Shown here in pieces: positions 21,495 to 31,527 of a stretch of DNA of 64,000 bases (its first letter is position 1; each line of letters starts with the position of its first letter). This DNA is from Rhizophagus irregularis (Eukaryota > Glomeromycota > Glomeromycetes > Glomerales > Glomeraceae). The notes beneath the pieces were generated by a model, which saw nothing but the letters and a program-made list of their open reading frames with translations, had not been told where the DNA came from and made no database searches. The position numbers were made by a program, and so were the translations under genes. The stretch is from NCBI RefSeq assembly GCF_026210795.1, contig NC_089457.1, positions 682,001-746,000 of the forward strand, in the 5' to 3' direction.

Positions 21495-24400
21495 ATGGCT
21501 AAAACTTTAGCTGAGGATCTCAAATGGCGCATTATACTTCTACATAATGATGGATATTCAAAAAGACAAATAGCTAATCTACTTTATATTGGAGAAACGT
21601 TAGTTAAGAAAGTTATTCATATATATGCAAAGTGGGGTTGTGTAGTAAATCCGTGGAAACTTACACCAGGAAGAAAAAAAGTTTTTAGTAGAAGTGATAT
21701 GAATGTAAGTATAATTTGAAATTGTAAATTAGACCAAATACTTGTTTGATAGTCAAACTTATATTATAATTTGTGAATATTAGGTGTTGCGTGATATTGT
21801 TCATGAACATGTTGATTATTATCTTGATGAATATATTAAAGAAATGCAGGCACGAACTGGAAAACGTGTTTCTGTTTCAACTCTATGGAGATCATTGGCT
21901 TATTGTGGTATTACACGTAAAAAGGTATAGTATTATATGTAAAAAGATAAATTTTAGTTTTTTTTTAAAAAAAATTAGCAAGATAATAATAATTATTCAA
22001 TTCATTATTATATAGTTACATAAAGCTGCTTCAGAAAGAAATGAATTGCTAAGAGGTGCATTTATTGCATCTATAGGTCGCTATAGAATCGATCAATTGG
22101 TATTTATGGATGAATCATCGAAAGATGAACGTACTTCAACACGTTTTTATGGCTATTCTGAAATCAATTCAAAAGCAATAAAAAAGGTGGTTTTCATTCG
22201 AGGCAAAAGGTATACTTTTTTACCTGCATTAACAAAAAAAGGTATAATTGCTGTAGATATTATGGAAGGCAGTTGTACAAAGCAAAAGTTTAAGGAATTT
22301 GTCGTATCTCAAGTGGTATGTATACTATTAATTATATTATAATAACTAATTACAGTCAACTCTCTTTATAGTCACACATTTGGGACAGTCCATATTTGGT
22401 GATTATAAAGAGATGTGACTATATAAAAAATTTCTTATATTTGTATATCATAATTCCGGCCAAAAATTAACATAATTTTAGCCAGAATTATACTTAAAAA
22501 TTTATTGTATCGTAACTTCGCCAATATTAATCGTAGAGAGATGATCTTACCGCCATTCGATTCGTCTTGATGAGACGGTTCTAATGGTATAAAATACGTC
22601 GAAATCCAATCACTAGATTAATTTCCGAAATTAAAAAATATTAATGGTTTTTGTATAATAACTCTGTCAATATTGATCCTAGAAAGACGATCTTACTACC
22701 ATTCGATTCGTCTTGATGAGACGAATCTAATGGTATAAGATACATCGAAATCCAATCACTAGATCAATTTCCGAAATTAAAAAATATTAAATGGTTTTTA
22801 AGTAATAACTCCGTCAATATTGATCACAGAGAGATGAGCTTACCACCATTCGATTCGTCTCGATGAGGCGATTCCAACGAGCTATAAATCGTCTTTTTAC
22901 AATCACTAGGTACCGAGAAATTTAGCAAAATGTTAAATGGCGCAGTAAACGTAAATCAAGAAATATTATAATGCCGATGTTTAACATTTTGTTGAATAAC
23001 TCGTCAGCCAGTGATCGGAAAAGGATAAAACTACCACCATTCGATTCGTCTCAGTGAGACGATTCTAACAAGCTATGATACATCTTTGTACGATTATTAG
23101 ATGCCAAGTTATTTAATATATTCTTTATTGTCTGGAACGTAGCGAAGGACTATTTATTGTACGGAACTAGATAAATTTGTAGTACCGGTTTAACCCATGT
23201 AATTTTTCCTTCCTTCCACCTACGTCATTACCACAATTTCCTTTTTGAAACATAATGCCCCTGCTTATTTCCCTTTATACTTTTTATTTTTAGTAACATT
23301 GTATGCAATGTCCTTGATTACTTGATAAAGCAAAATGTATCATGTTCATTATATAAAAAAAAAAGACCCCGTATTTGAAAAAATTTTGTCACGTCACGTT
23401 ACTCCGTGTATCACATCTGATAAGATCAATAATCAAACAAATAAGTCACATGAAAAAAAAAAGTACTTTCCTATTTCCTTCGTCTTACCCTTCCCCTTAC
23501 TTCTCTCACTTTTTCTGGTGTTTAGTTTCCTTGAGCGTGATATTTCAGGTTTTCATTTTTTTTTCTTTAATTTTTTTATCTTGATGACCGGTTTTTAACA
23601 TTTTTTTCTTTTTTAGGCATTGTTTCTTAGCCCTTTGGATACATAGAAACTTGGTGAGAACATCTGCAAATGTATTTTTTCGAATTTATTTATTCTAACA
23701 AAGCATTGTTAACATTCAATTTTTCTCTTTTTTTAGATGGTTGATGTTTAAAACAAAATACTGAAAGTTACCAGCAGCGCCAAGGAAAAATGGTTTTTTA
23801 TGAATAAATTTTGGTGTAAACTTGGCCCTTTCAGACTTTTTTTTTTATTTTTCTTTTAATGAAATGTTACTAATAGTTCTTTTCTTTTTTTCTTTTGTAG
23901 GTGATTCTTTGAGTCTCTTGGACATATATTTTGGTAAGTGAAGTATTCTTTTTACTTAAATCAATTCTTTTAGCAAAATGTTTGCTAATATTTCATCTTC
24001 ACTTTTTTTAGAGTCATCTGGACGCGTTAGATTTAGGTAAGATATTTTTTTTACTTTGTTATTTGTTTTAACAAAATAATGAAACTTTTACTAGTAACAT
24101 TTTGTTTTATTACTTTTTTTTAGACAGTTTCTTCAAATATCTATGGACATGAATTTCGGTAAGGTTGGAAATCCGGTTCTCCATAGATGCATTACGGTAT
24201 GTGTTTAAATATTTTTTCTTTGTCTTTTTTTTTATTTTTAACAAAATGTAACGTCTGCTAATATTTTGTTTGTTTCTTTAGTTGCAGATTTTAGGCAGCT
24301 TTTGGGTGACGAAACGACTTATTGCTCCGGACTTACAACGGTTCCCGTTTCCCTAGTATAACTGTGATTATAAACAGTTCTTTTTAATATAAGATTTTTG

Positions 24401-24878
24401 AGGATAGGTGTGATAGTGACTATAGATAGATTGTGACTATATAGGATAGATTTTAATAATAAAGTGTTTTGAACATTCAACTGGTGTGACTATATAGTAG
24501 AATGTGACTATAACGGGAGTGACTATAGAGGGAGTTGACTGTATACTATTTACTAATCAAATTAATTTATAGTTGTCCCAAATGAACCCATTTCCATCTA
24601 CAAATAGTGTTTTAGTCCTTGACAATGCTAAGATACATCACGATCAAGAACTCCTTGAATATTTAGATGCATTTGGAGTAAAAGTTGAATTTTTACCTCC
24701 TTATTCACCGGATTTAAATCCTATAGAAACTGCTTTTTCTACGATCAAACAATTTTTACGAAGAAATAGATATTTTGTAGATACTAATTATAATCCTATT
24801 TATCCTTTACTTGTAACTTGTTCTCAAATTACTCCTCAAATGGCAGAGGGTTATTTTAGAGGATCAGGATATTTTTAA
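21495..24878 (+). CDS. Tc1/mariner (IS630-like) DD34E transposase, four exons
   Basis: Exons: 21495-21704, 21784-21924, 22016-22315 and 24573-24878, about 318 residues. The first two exons give paired helix-turn-helix DNA-binding motifs (DGYSKRQIANLLYIGETLV; VSVSTLWRSLAYCGITRKK). Exon 3 holds the first Asp in VFMDESSKDERT. Exon 4 holds the second in VLVLDNAKIHHDQ and the Glu in PPYSPDLNPIETAFSTIK. Exactly 34 residues separate Asp 2 and Glu, so the triad is DD34E and complete. Intron 3 spans 22316-24572 only because a 2.19-kb element sits inside it; removing that element leaves an ordinary short intron with intact GTATGT and TTATAG. I see no stop or frameshift, so the protein may be functional if the long intron is spliced. 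Confidence 0.9.
22510..23110 (+). repeat. Four tandem units of ~147-191 bases
   Basis: The motif CCATTCGATTCGTCT recurs at 22553, 22699, 22846 and 23037, so the spacing is 146, 147 and 191. Each unit begins with an AATATTGATC-like word and AGAGATGA, and carries a small stem CGTCTTGATGAGACG or a variant, then an AATCACTAG word. Units one and two are closest; the fourth is the most diverged. Function unknown. Confidence 0.85.
23611..24290 (+). repeat. Array of intron-like units with micro-exons
   Basis: T-tract acceptors ending AG occur at 23616, 23736, 23900, 24011, 24123 and 24281. Most are followed by 25-36 bases and then a consensus donor (GTGAG 23653, GTAAGT 23934, GTAAGA 24037, GTAAGG 24159, GTATGT 24197). 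Branch-like TGCTAATATTT or TTACTAATAG precedes several T-tracts. The short 'exons' resemble each other (CTTGGACATATATTTTG, CTATGGACATGAATTTCG, CCTTTGGATACATAG), so the array looks tandemly duplicated. It could be a spliced noncoding transcript, a micro-exon gene or a satellite that mimics introns. Confidence 0.6.
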
Positions 24879-24977
24879 ATAAATAAAATTAAAATTTTAT
24901 ATTATAACCAAAATTCAAATTCAATTTATTAACAAAATTTGTAAATTTATACATTATATTGTAATAAAATAATACAA

Positions 24978-27900
24978 TTATTTATATTTTTTAGCAGCAT
25001 CTCTAATGGTTTCAATATCTCCAATAGTTGTTACCCCACAAGCTTCAAATTGCGTATCATTCAATTTGTATAAATGTTTGACTCTAACTCTTTGCTTCTC
25101 AAATCCTTCCAGAAACTTAACGTAATAATCACCTGTTTCTTCAGCTTCATCTAATTGTTGTAAAAATTTGATCATTGATGGTAAAGTTTGGTGAGTTACT
25201 AGAGTTGTTTGTAATGTTGATTGTAATGGGGATTGTTGTGATATTTGTTGTTGAAGAAGTTGAGGCGCAACTAATGCCTGAAATAAATTGGAAAAAAAGG
25301 ACTAATTGAATTTTGTAAATCATTAGAAAGTTGGGGTAAAGTGGGTTGAGACCTGTTTTTGGTGTACGCAAATAAAGGATGGGTTGGTGGATCTTTAACT
25401 GATGCAAGTCCGTTAAGCTAAAATATTTAGATATTAATGTTAAATTAAAGTAATACTATTAAATAAATATATAGAAAACTGACCATTTCTGTTGCCCAAG
25501 TTGAAAACATCATATTACTTATTTCAACATGAGGTTCACGATCTTTTAGACAATGCCTATTATGCATGGAACACCAAGTTTCTCTTCGTAATTCTGTAAT
25601 ATTCTTTGCAATTCTTTGATTAAGCAAAGAAATATCTGAAATTTTAGGAACTTTATTTTTATTATAAATATTTGGAATAGAGTCCTCGTCATGATCTACA
25701 TCATCATCTGAATTAGTTTCCTAATTAAAAATATAGAATTAATTTTTTTAAGAATAAAAAAATCAATAATAATTTAAAAATTACCTTTTTTTTCGCTTAA
25801 CATCAACTTGTTTTTCTTTTTTATTCATAGTAATAGAAATAAGCATAACTTTTTTTGTGGCAACAAGTTTATTATATTCTGATTTGAAATTTTCGAAATC
25901 ACGTTTATCTACTAATAAAGTACTGTATATCGCGGGCCACAGTACCCCCCTATGCACAGTACCCCTTTAAAAAAATTTATCGGAATTTTAAAGTACCCGG
26001 ATACTTTACATAGAAATCTTCAATTTAAAATCTTAGAATTTGTAAAATACCCGGGGTATAAATCCCGGATACAACTTTATTTATTAAAACGGAGTATTAT
26101 TTATTAGTTATTCATTATTGTAATACAAATATATTTATAGTAATATACTCCTTAATCGATTCTTTATTTCTAATTATATGCAAGTTTAATAATTAGCAAT
26201 TTTATTTGATAAAATGGAATAAAATAATATAAAAAAATTTACCTTATATACTTTTTTTAATTCGCTTAGTCTATGACGCATTTCTCCATGATCATCAGAA
26301 TCTTGGTAATCATAATTACCATCATCTTCCTCTTTCTCACTTTCACTTTTGTCATTATCTTCTTCCCGACCAACTTCAACAACAACTTTAATGTCCCATT
26401 TATTCTCGTAATTAGTTTCTTCAGGATATTCTTCTTCATAATTTTCATCGGTTGAGTTATCAAAATTTTCTAACACTTCGTTATCTCTATTCAATAAACT
26501 ATCATGATCAAAAATACAATCATCTTCCGAACCATCAATATTTGTCGAAACTCCACAACTTTTAAAGGATCTTTGAATAAGATTTTCATCAACTTCATCC
26601 CATGACTCTTTAACCCATGTTGCGACTGTTGAATAAGAAGGTCTTTTAATCTTTCCCGCTGGAGTAAAAGTATGAATATTTGATATCATCCAATTATTAT
26701 ACCGATCTTTAACCTATAATTTCACTAATATTAGTAACTAATAAGAATAAAATTGAAGTAAAAAGATCGAATAATTACCTTAGATTTAAAACTCTTATTA
26801 ATTGCAACGTCTAATGGTTGCAATTTGGATGTACAACCGCCAGGAATTACGGCAATGTTTGTATTTTTTTCCACAAATCGATTTTTGACAGAATTTACTA
26901 TATGCCCACGAAAAGAATCTAATACTAACATAGAACGTGGATTTCCAAAACGGTTCCTTGAAGTCCAAACGTTCTCAACCCATCACAACATTTCCTGTTC
27001 GTTAACCCACTTTTTTTCATTAGCTCTTATGTAAATACCGTGTGGAAAATTTTCTTTCGGAATATTTTTCAGTTTAAAAATGCAAACTGCAGGAAGTTTC
27101 GTACCGTCAGCCATACATGCAAGTATAACTGTAAATGATGATCGTTCATGACCAGTTGTACGAATACTTACCGTTTTTACTCCTTTTTGGTTTATAGTTG
27201 TATTACTCGGCAAATCAAACCACATGGGCGTTTCATCCATATTGCCTATATATTTTAGTTCATATTTATTATGAATTCTTAGGTACATAATATAACTCAA
27301 AAAAATATTTTGCTTTTCAATTAAATCTGATGGCAGTTGCTGTGCTACTGTTATTCTACGACGCTCACTAAGGTCATATCTTCCTAGAAATCCTTCAAGC
27401 CACTTATTAGAAAATTTGAACCCAGCAATACCCGGATTATTTGCTAATAATTCTGGACTTTTGGATAAGGAAATGGCTTTATTGGTAATTAATTTTCGAG
27501 TAACGGCATTTCCATTGGCTCTTTTTTCACTTATCCATGCAAATAAATCATCTTCTAATTTCGGATATCTGGCAGGTTTACCCAGATGAAGTTTAGCCAC
27601 ATGAGGAGCAGTCGTTAACAAAGTTCCTTTTTTATTTTTCCAATCACGCAGTTGTTTGGGCTGAATATCAAATCTTTTGGCAGTTCCACGTATATTTCTA
27701 TTATTATTTTCATAATAATGCACTATCATTAATTTTTCCCTTACATTCCATTGTCTTCGTTTCTTTTGTGGTAAACGATTGCGTGTTTTTTTATTTTTCT
27801 TGTTGCCAATAACTACCATTTTACTTTAGCAGAAAGAAAAAAAAACGCGTAAAATAAAGACACGTAAATCAAACAAAGACATTTTTATGTATGAATAGGG

Positions 27901-28868
27901 GTATTTAGATAAGTAATTTTGTGTAAAATATCTTGAAAAAGTATCAAGATATGAGAAATAGGATACATTTAGAAATTCTTAACGAGAGATTGCATCATAG
28001 TGATTATCCATAATACTCGGATATTATACATGGCAAGTACCCCGGGTATTTTAAAAATCCTGTACCCCTCCTATGTATAGTACCCACTCATGTAATATAC
28101 CCCCGGGTACAGGTCCAAATGCCCAAAATTTGCAAGATACCCAGGGTACTGTGGCCCGCGATATACGGTACCAGCTCCTTGTGTCTTTTCTGACTTAAAA
28201 GAAACATTATAGTCATTAGCATCAATTTTTTCATCTTTGAGAAGAGCTGTGATATTATTTTGAATTGAAAGTAAAAACTCATCTAATTCAGAGATTATAA
28301 CTGAATAGTTTTTAGCTGGAAGAGAAGTACCGTCTGCCTTTTTTATAGATAGTTTGTAATTAACTTCTATTTCCAATTCAGTACTATCTTCATTTTCAGT
28401 TTCTGAATTGCTACGTTTGGATTTATTGTAAAATGTTGACCCATCTGACGTAGTACTTTCTTGTGAAATTTCAGTAGTAGATTCAACATTAATTATTTCA
28501 ATGTTTTCTTCTAATTGTATCACATTTTCTGATGTACGAACTCTTTGTGAAGAGTTATTAGATTTAGATTTTTTATTAGATAAACGTTGGTAAGAACTAT
28601 TACATGTTGAACAGAATGAAAATTGAAAGCCTTTTGCTAAATCAAATCCATAAGCAAAGCTATCATTTTTATTTTTTATAAAATCTATTTGTTTAGGATT
28701 AGAAATAGGGTTAAAGACTCTTGTAAATGCGTTTTTAACGAGATCTGTTCGGTTTTTTCTGGATGGCTTAGCTGTTTTATTACAATCACATATTTCTATT
28801 TTCAAATTTACCCCACAATAGAGACACTTTTGACATCCAAAACAAGTCCCAATTTTATACATTTTCAA
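24978..28868 (-). CDS. Transposon-borne Cys-rich gene with a C-terminal SAM-like domain, interrupted
   Basis: Minus-strand exons run 28868-28171, then after the pogo insertion 25920-25785, about 25720-25489, about 25422-25280 and 25277-24978. The N-terminus has a zinc-binding-type cluster: TCFGCQKCLYCG, then EICDC and CSTCNSSY. A Ser/Glu-rich linker follows, then a conserved middle region (LSIKKADGTSLPAKNYSV; LLVDKRDFENFKSEY). The C-terminus reads FLQQLDEAEETGDYYVKFLE and then LNDTQFEACGVTTIGDI, a SAM-like helical domain abundant in these fungi. Taking out the 2,246-bp pogo element and one TA restores GAGTLLVDKRD in frame. Two further one-base shifts seem needed, in an A8 run at about 25786-25793 and near 25277-25300, so it is probably a pseudogene even without the insertion. 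Its place inside the transposon suggests an accessory role, which is inference. Confidence 0.65.
25923..28168 (-). mobile_element. Autonomous-type pogo element
   Basis: The ends are CTGTATATCGCGGGCCACAG (left) and CCGTATATCGCGGGCCACAG (complement of the right), each followed by TACCC. TA flanks both (25921-25922 and 28169-28170). Further GTACCC/GGGTAC words crowd both subterminal zones. The 2,246-bp element encodes a pogo-family transposase on its minus strand, in the same direction as the gene it interrupts. Apart from a stop in the transposase it looks whole and young. Confidence 0.92.
26186..27819 (-). CDS. Pogo-family (CENP-B-like) transposase
   Basis: Exon 1 is 27819-26779, the intron is 26778-26714 (GTAATT..TATAG), and exon 2 is 26713-26186. 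An N-terminal psq-type helix-turn-helix is seen (REKLMIVHYYENNNRNIRGT, FDIQPKQLRDWKNKK), then a CENP-B-type HTH (RYPKLEDDLFAWISEKRANG to FKFSNKWLEGFLGRYDLS). The DDE_1 catalytic core follows with YIGNMDETPMWFD, LVLDSFRGHI and LQPLDVAINKSFK, i.e. a D-D-D triad. The C-terminus is acidic. A single TGA interrupts the frame at about 26980 between QEML and WVENVW; family members have WW there, so TGG has probably become TGA. Otherwise the frame is intact, about 500 residues. Confidence 0.9.
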
Positions 28869-28968
28869 CTATTTTTTTACGCGACAAAAAAATTCTAAAC
28901 GCGAAATTAACTATAAATTTTTTATTCTTGTGTAATCTTGTAATCATTGGCTAATTATTTGTTGATTG

Positions 28969-28976
28969 TCACGTGA
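28969..28976. promoter_or_regulatory. TCACGTGA E-box palindrome
   Basis: Lies 101 bases upstream of the start of the transposon-borne Cys-rich gene (minus strand) and just inside the transposon's right end. Confidence 0.35.
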
Positions 28977-29080
28977 AATTGAAAATCTTTTGAAAATCGA
29001 TTCTCACATAATGATACAACCCAAAAATCGCATAGTCGCACTAATTTGAAAAAGGCGATAAATGGAAAAAATCTAATCCA

Positions 29081-29326
29081 ATGGAAATTTCACAGGAAGT
29101 CGGGTTTTATCTTTTGCATGAGAAAGAAAAGGCTTTGTGCTCTGATTTAAGATTAAAGCCAAGTAATTATTTGAATGCAAAGTATAATATTATAATTAGC
29201 GCTCTTGCATTTAAGAAAGTAGGAAAAGAATTCAAGAAAATCAATGCTCAAAAATGTGAAATTAATTTTGACGTAAATAAAGCAAGTGCTTTATGGGATT
29301 TTTTTAGACAATTAGAATGGTTTTAG
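29081..29326 (+). pseudogene. SWIRM-domain fragment (ADA2-like)
   Basis: The 81 codons read HEKEKALCSDLRLKPSNYL and end FDVNKASALWDFFRQLEWF. This is the SWIRM pattern of transcriptional adaptor ADA2 and related chromatin proteins (E-x-E-L-C..LRL.P..YL...I.VNK....DF....W). Only the C-terminal SWIRM part is present; the zinc finger and SANT of ADA2 are not nearby, so it is a fragment. It begins 21 bases after the transposon's right end. A second degraded copy lies on the minus strand at 52080-52380. Confidence 0.7.
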
Positions 29327-29666
29327 CATCTATTATACAATTTATACAATTTTATCAAGTACTTTTAAATTCTGTCGTAATTTCTTAAAGTTCGTAATTA
29401 CAAAAATTACGTTTCGCTGAATTTAGTATATTAGAAATAAATAAATAAACTGACGAATTTCAAAATATTTTTTTTTTTTAAAGAAAACGATATGACTTAT
29501 TTTCACTATGTAAAATTATTTTTTTCAATTGATTTTATCTGCTTGATAAAATGCAACTAAATGTTGTTATTATAATTGTTGATTGTCGATCATTACGTTT
29601 CAAATATTTGGAATTTTGGATATAAATACAGCTTTTGATTACGCTAACTTTTTTTCTTCACCTTAA
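29327..29666. promoter_or_regulatory. Intergenic region and TATA box
   Basis: AT-rich with no gene. TATAAATAC at 29621-29629 lies 38 bases before the first ATG of the next gene and is the likely TATA box. Confidence 0.5.
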
Positions 29667-30410
29667 ATGGTTCTTTCATATTTTCTCTTTTCCAAAATGC
29701 CAAAATTTGTTCATCGTAAACGCTCTACTAGAAATACTTCTAAATTTCAAAGGAAAAAAGCTCTTCGAAGTATTATAAGAAGTGATAAACATTATAGGTG
29801 AGTAAGAATGTCGCTGCCGTTTGGTTGCCGGTGGTAGTGTATTCTGTAGATGTTTTGGTGTTCGCCGATACACTATTTTGCAGGGGGAGGTTTTGTTCAT
29901 ACGAGCGAAATGTTAGGTAGCTCCTAACAGTAGACTGGTTATCCCGATGACTGAAGATGGCTTTTTGACGAATATTTCCATGAGGTGGATACTGTGGTTA
30001 TGCTGAGTCTTGTAGCAAGTTGCTCACCTTCGAAACCTGTAGATAAGCCATTACTTTTCGCTCACTTAGGTTCGTCCTAACCTCCCGCTCCTTTTCTCCA
30101 AAACTACTTTTGTAGGTCACTTCTTTTCAATCATATTTTCCATGATGAAGCCACTCAACGTCAAGACTCTTTTTGTCAAGATGGTCGCTCTCGAGCGAAC
30201 TTTATTAACCTATATTCTTTCCCTTTACCTAACCTTGGCCTTCGTATAGATTCCTCTATACATATCGGAAGTAGCCCTCCAGTTGGTTTTTCCGCTTACT
30301 GTGGTTGCCGAGTACTTGATGACAACACTTATCAATGGTGTGAAGAATGTGACAGGATTTACGGGAACAATTACGTTTCTGCGGTACGTGCTATTAATTG
30401 TTACACATGA
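29667..30410 (+). CDS. Small zinc-ribbon-like protein, two exons
   Basis: Exon 1 is 29667-29797 (the ATG at 29697 is an alternative start), the intron is 29798-30115, and exon 2 is 30116-30410. The basic N-terminus (KFVHRKRSTRNTSKFQRKK) is followed by a region ending GFSAYCGCRVLDDNTYQWCE then ECDRIYG. The CxC-(11)-CxxC spacing suggests one zinc site. The family is not recognised. The architecture of basic N-terminus, long intron and C-terminal Cys motif resembles the tandem genes at 60.7-62.9 kb. The 318-nt intron is long and unusually GC-rich for this genome, contains the inverted repeat GTTAGGTAGCTCCTAAC, and may carry a small RNA. A further splice at GTACGT (30383) is possible. Confidence 0.6.
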
Positions 30411-30555
30411 TGTAATATTGCAGTTAAAATTATAACGTTTAAATAATTAATTATGTGATAATTTGCGCTTACCATTTTTATCGACTATTAATTTCTAAAA
30501 AAAGAAAAGTTAAAAAAGTATATAAAGGCAAAGCTTTGATTTTATTTAAAAAAAA

Positions 30556-30771
30556 ATGTCACTTTCAAAACGTAATTCAAAACGATACTTTTCAGATTCT
30601 AGAAAATCTTCTGCTAAAAATAATTGGTATTTCGATTATTATAATATTCATTTTATTATTTGCTATGTATTTTGCTTTAATATAATTAATGTTATATTTA
30701 TTGTCAGGTTCGGTGATCATAGAAGGTTAAAAAATAAGATAATTAAACTTACAGAAAGATTGAAAAATTAA
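30556..30771 (+). CDS. Short basic peptide gene, two exons
   Basis: Exon 1 is 30556-30626, the intron is 30627-30707 (GTATTT..GTCAG), and exon 2 is 30708-30771. The product is about 44 residues, MSLSKRNSKRYFSDSRKSSA then W-F-G-D and LKNKIIKLTERLKN, i.e. a Ser/Lys-rich start and a short amphipathic helix. Unspliced ORFs of 71-76 codons over the same bases give hydrophobic tails from the intron and are less likely. It might be only the first part of a longer coiled-coil gene (see 31137-31232). Confidence 0.4.
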   Translation: MSLSKRNSKRYFSDSRKSSAKNNWYFDYYNIHFIICYVFCFNIINVIFIVRFGDHRRLKNKIIKLTERLKN

Positions 30772-31136
30772 AAAAGTTAGTGTGTTAGACTTTACAACCT
30801 ACTCAAGGGCCAGCGACGTTAAAGAAAGAACCTCTGAACTGCTTCTCAGTTTAAACTAGGCTTTAAGCATATCTGAGACATTGTTTATGTAAAAAATTTT
30901 TTTTTAATGTGAGCAAGTTACCAAATGAGTCGCCCAGCTTCGATATCGTTGGAAAAGAAGAGATGGGCAAATTGTTTGGGAGGGAAACGACTTACCATTG
31001 TCCTTGAGAACTAGGTGCCGCAGTTCACCAACCGGGGGGAATTGGTTTGGTAGGCCGAGTACGAAAAGCTGCGAGAAACTATGACTGACTTAAGTTTTTT
31101 CGTTTCCTAATCAAAAAAAAAATTTTTTTTATATTT
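30772..31136 (+). other. GC-richer noncoding stretch, possible intron
   Basis: The sequence from about 30905 to 31090 (GAGCAAGTTACCAAATGAG, then GGTGCCGCAGTTCACC and CCGGGGGGAATTGG) is far richer in G and C than its flanks and has no long reading frame. Its position between two coiled-coil-type coding bits parallels the GC-rich intron at 29798-30115. I cannot name an RNA family. Confidence 0.35.
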
Positions 31137-31232
31137 ATAGTTACGGAAAATTTTTGTAAGAATTACAAAAAATATGAAATAAAAAGGTTGAAAGAAAAAT
31201 TAAAGACATTTGAAGGTAATAACGATAACTAA
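31137..31232 (+). CDS. Possible exon of a coiled-coil protein
   Basis: After TTTATAG the frame reads VTENFCKNYKKYEIKRLKEK and ends with a TAA. It is Lys/Glu-rich and helical, of the same style as other small coiled-coil genes in the window. The upstream exon is not certain. Confidence 0.3.
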   Translation: MVTENFCKNYKKYEIKRLKEKLKTFEGNNDN

Positions 31233-31519
31233 TGAATTTTAAGCGAAAGAAAATTTGCGAAGATGAAGTTGTTAGAATCGATTACAGTAATGAAGATCGG
31301 TATAGATAACCGATTGATAATTCGCAATTACATGAAAAAAAAGGATTATGATCAAAATTTACACATTTATTCATTTATAGTTGTTTTTGTCGTGTACGAT
31401 TTTATACTTCATGCTTTATAATAAAAAGTATTTTTATCAAACAATCTTTATTATTTTCTTTTAAATAAATATTTAAAATTTTTAATAAAATGTTTTAAAC
31501 TTGTGCGCACAAAACTAAC
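31233..31519. other. AT-rich noncoding stretch
   Basis: Nothing recognised. Confidence 0.4.
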
Positions 31520-31527
31520 TATTTAAG

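Larger units (their letters stand above)
22353..24541. mobile_element. 2,189-bp non-autonomous element with pogo/Tc1-type ends in a transposase intron
   Basis: The ends are CAGTCAACTCTCTTTATAGT and, on the complement, CAGTCAACTCCCTCTATAGT, flanked by TA on both sides (22351-22352 and 24542-24543). Subterminal GTGACTATA words recur at both ends. No transposase is encoded. The inside is made of two unrelated repeat arrays: four ~150-191-base tandem units (22510-23110) and a series of intron-like units (23611-24290). Insertion into an intron probably left the host transposase tolerable. Confidence 0.9.
21216..29058 (+). mobile_element. 7.84-kb Tc1/mariner-type transposon with two convergent genes and two nested elements
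   Basis: The left end TCGCTCTTTTCAAATTAGTG and the complement of the right end TCGCCTTTTTCAAATTAGTG match, and similarity continues for about 55 bases. TA follows both ends (21214-21215 and 29059-29060). The flanks CATT and AATG restore a palindromic CATTTAAATG target. Inside are a spliced DD34E transposase (plus, 21495-24878) and a Cys-rich gene (minus, 24978-28868), which end 100 bases apart. Without the nested insertions (22353-24541 and 25923-28168) the core is about 3.4 kb. It lies in or at the 3' end of the KAR5-like gene. Confidence 0.85.

Noticed and set aside
19643-29326. A genuine KAR5-SWIRM fusion protein.
   Set aside because: The second SWIRM relic at 52080 has an ADA2-style lead-in that differs from KAR5, so side-by-side fragments are likelier than a fusion.
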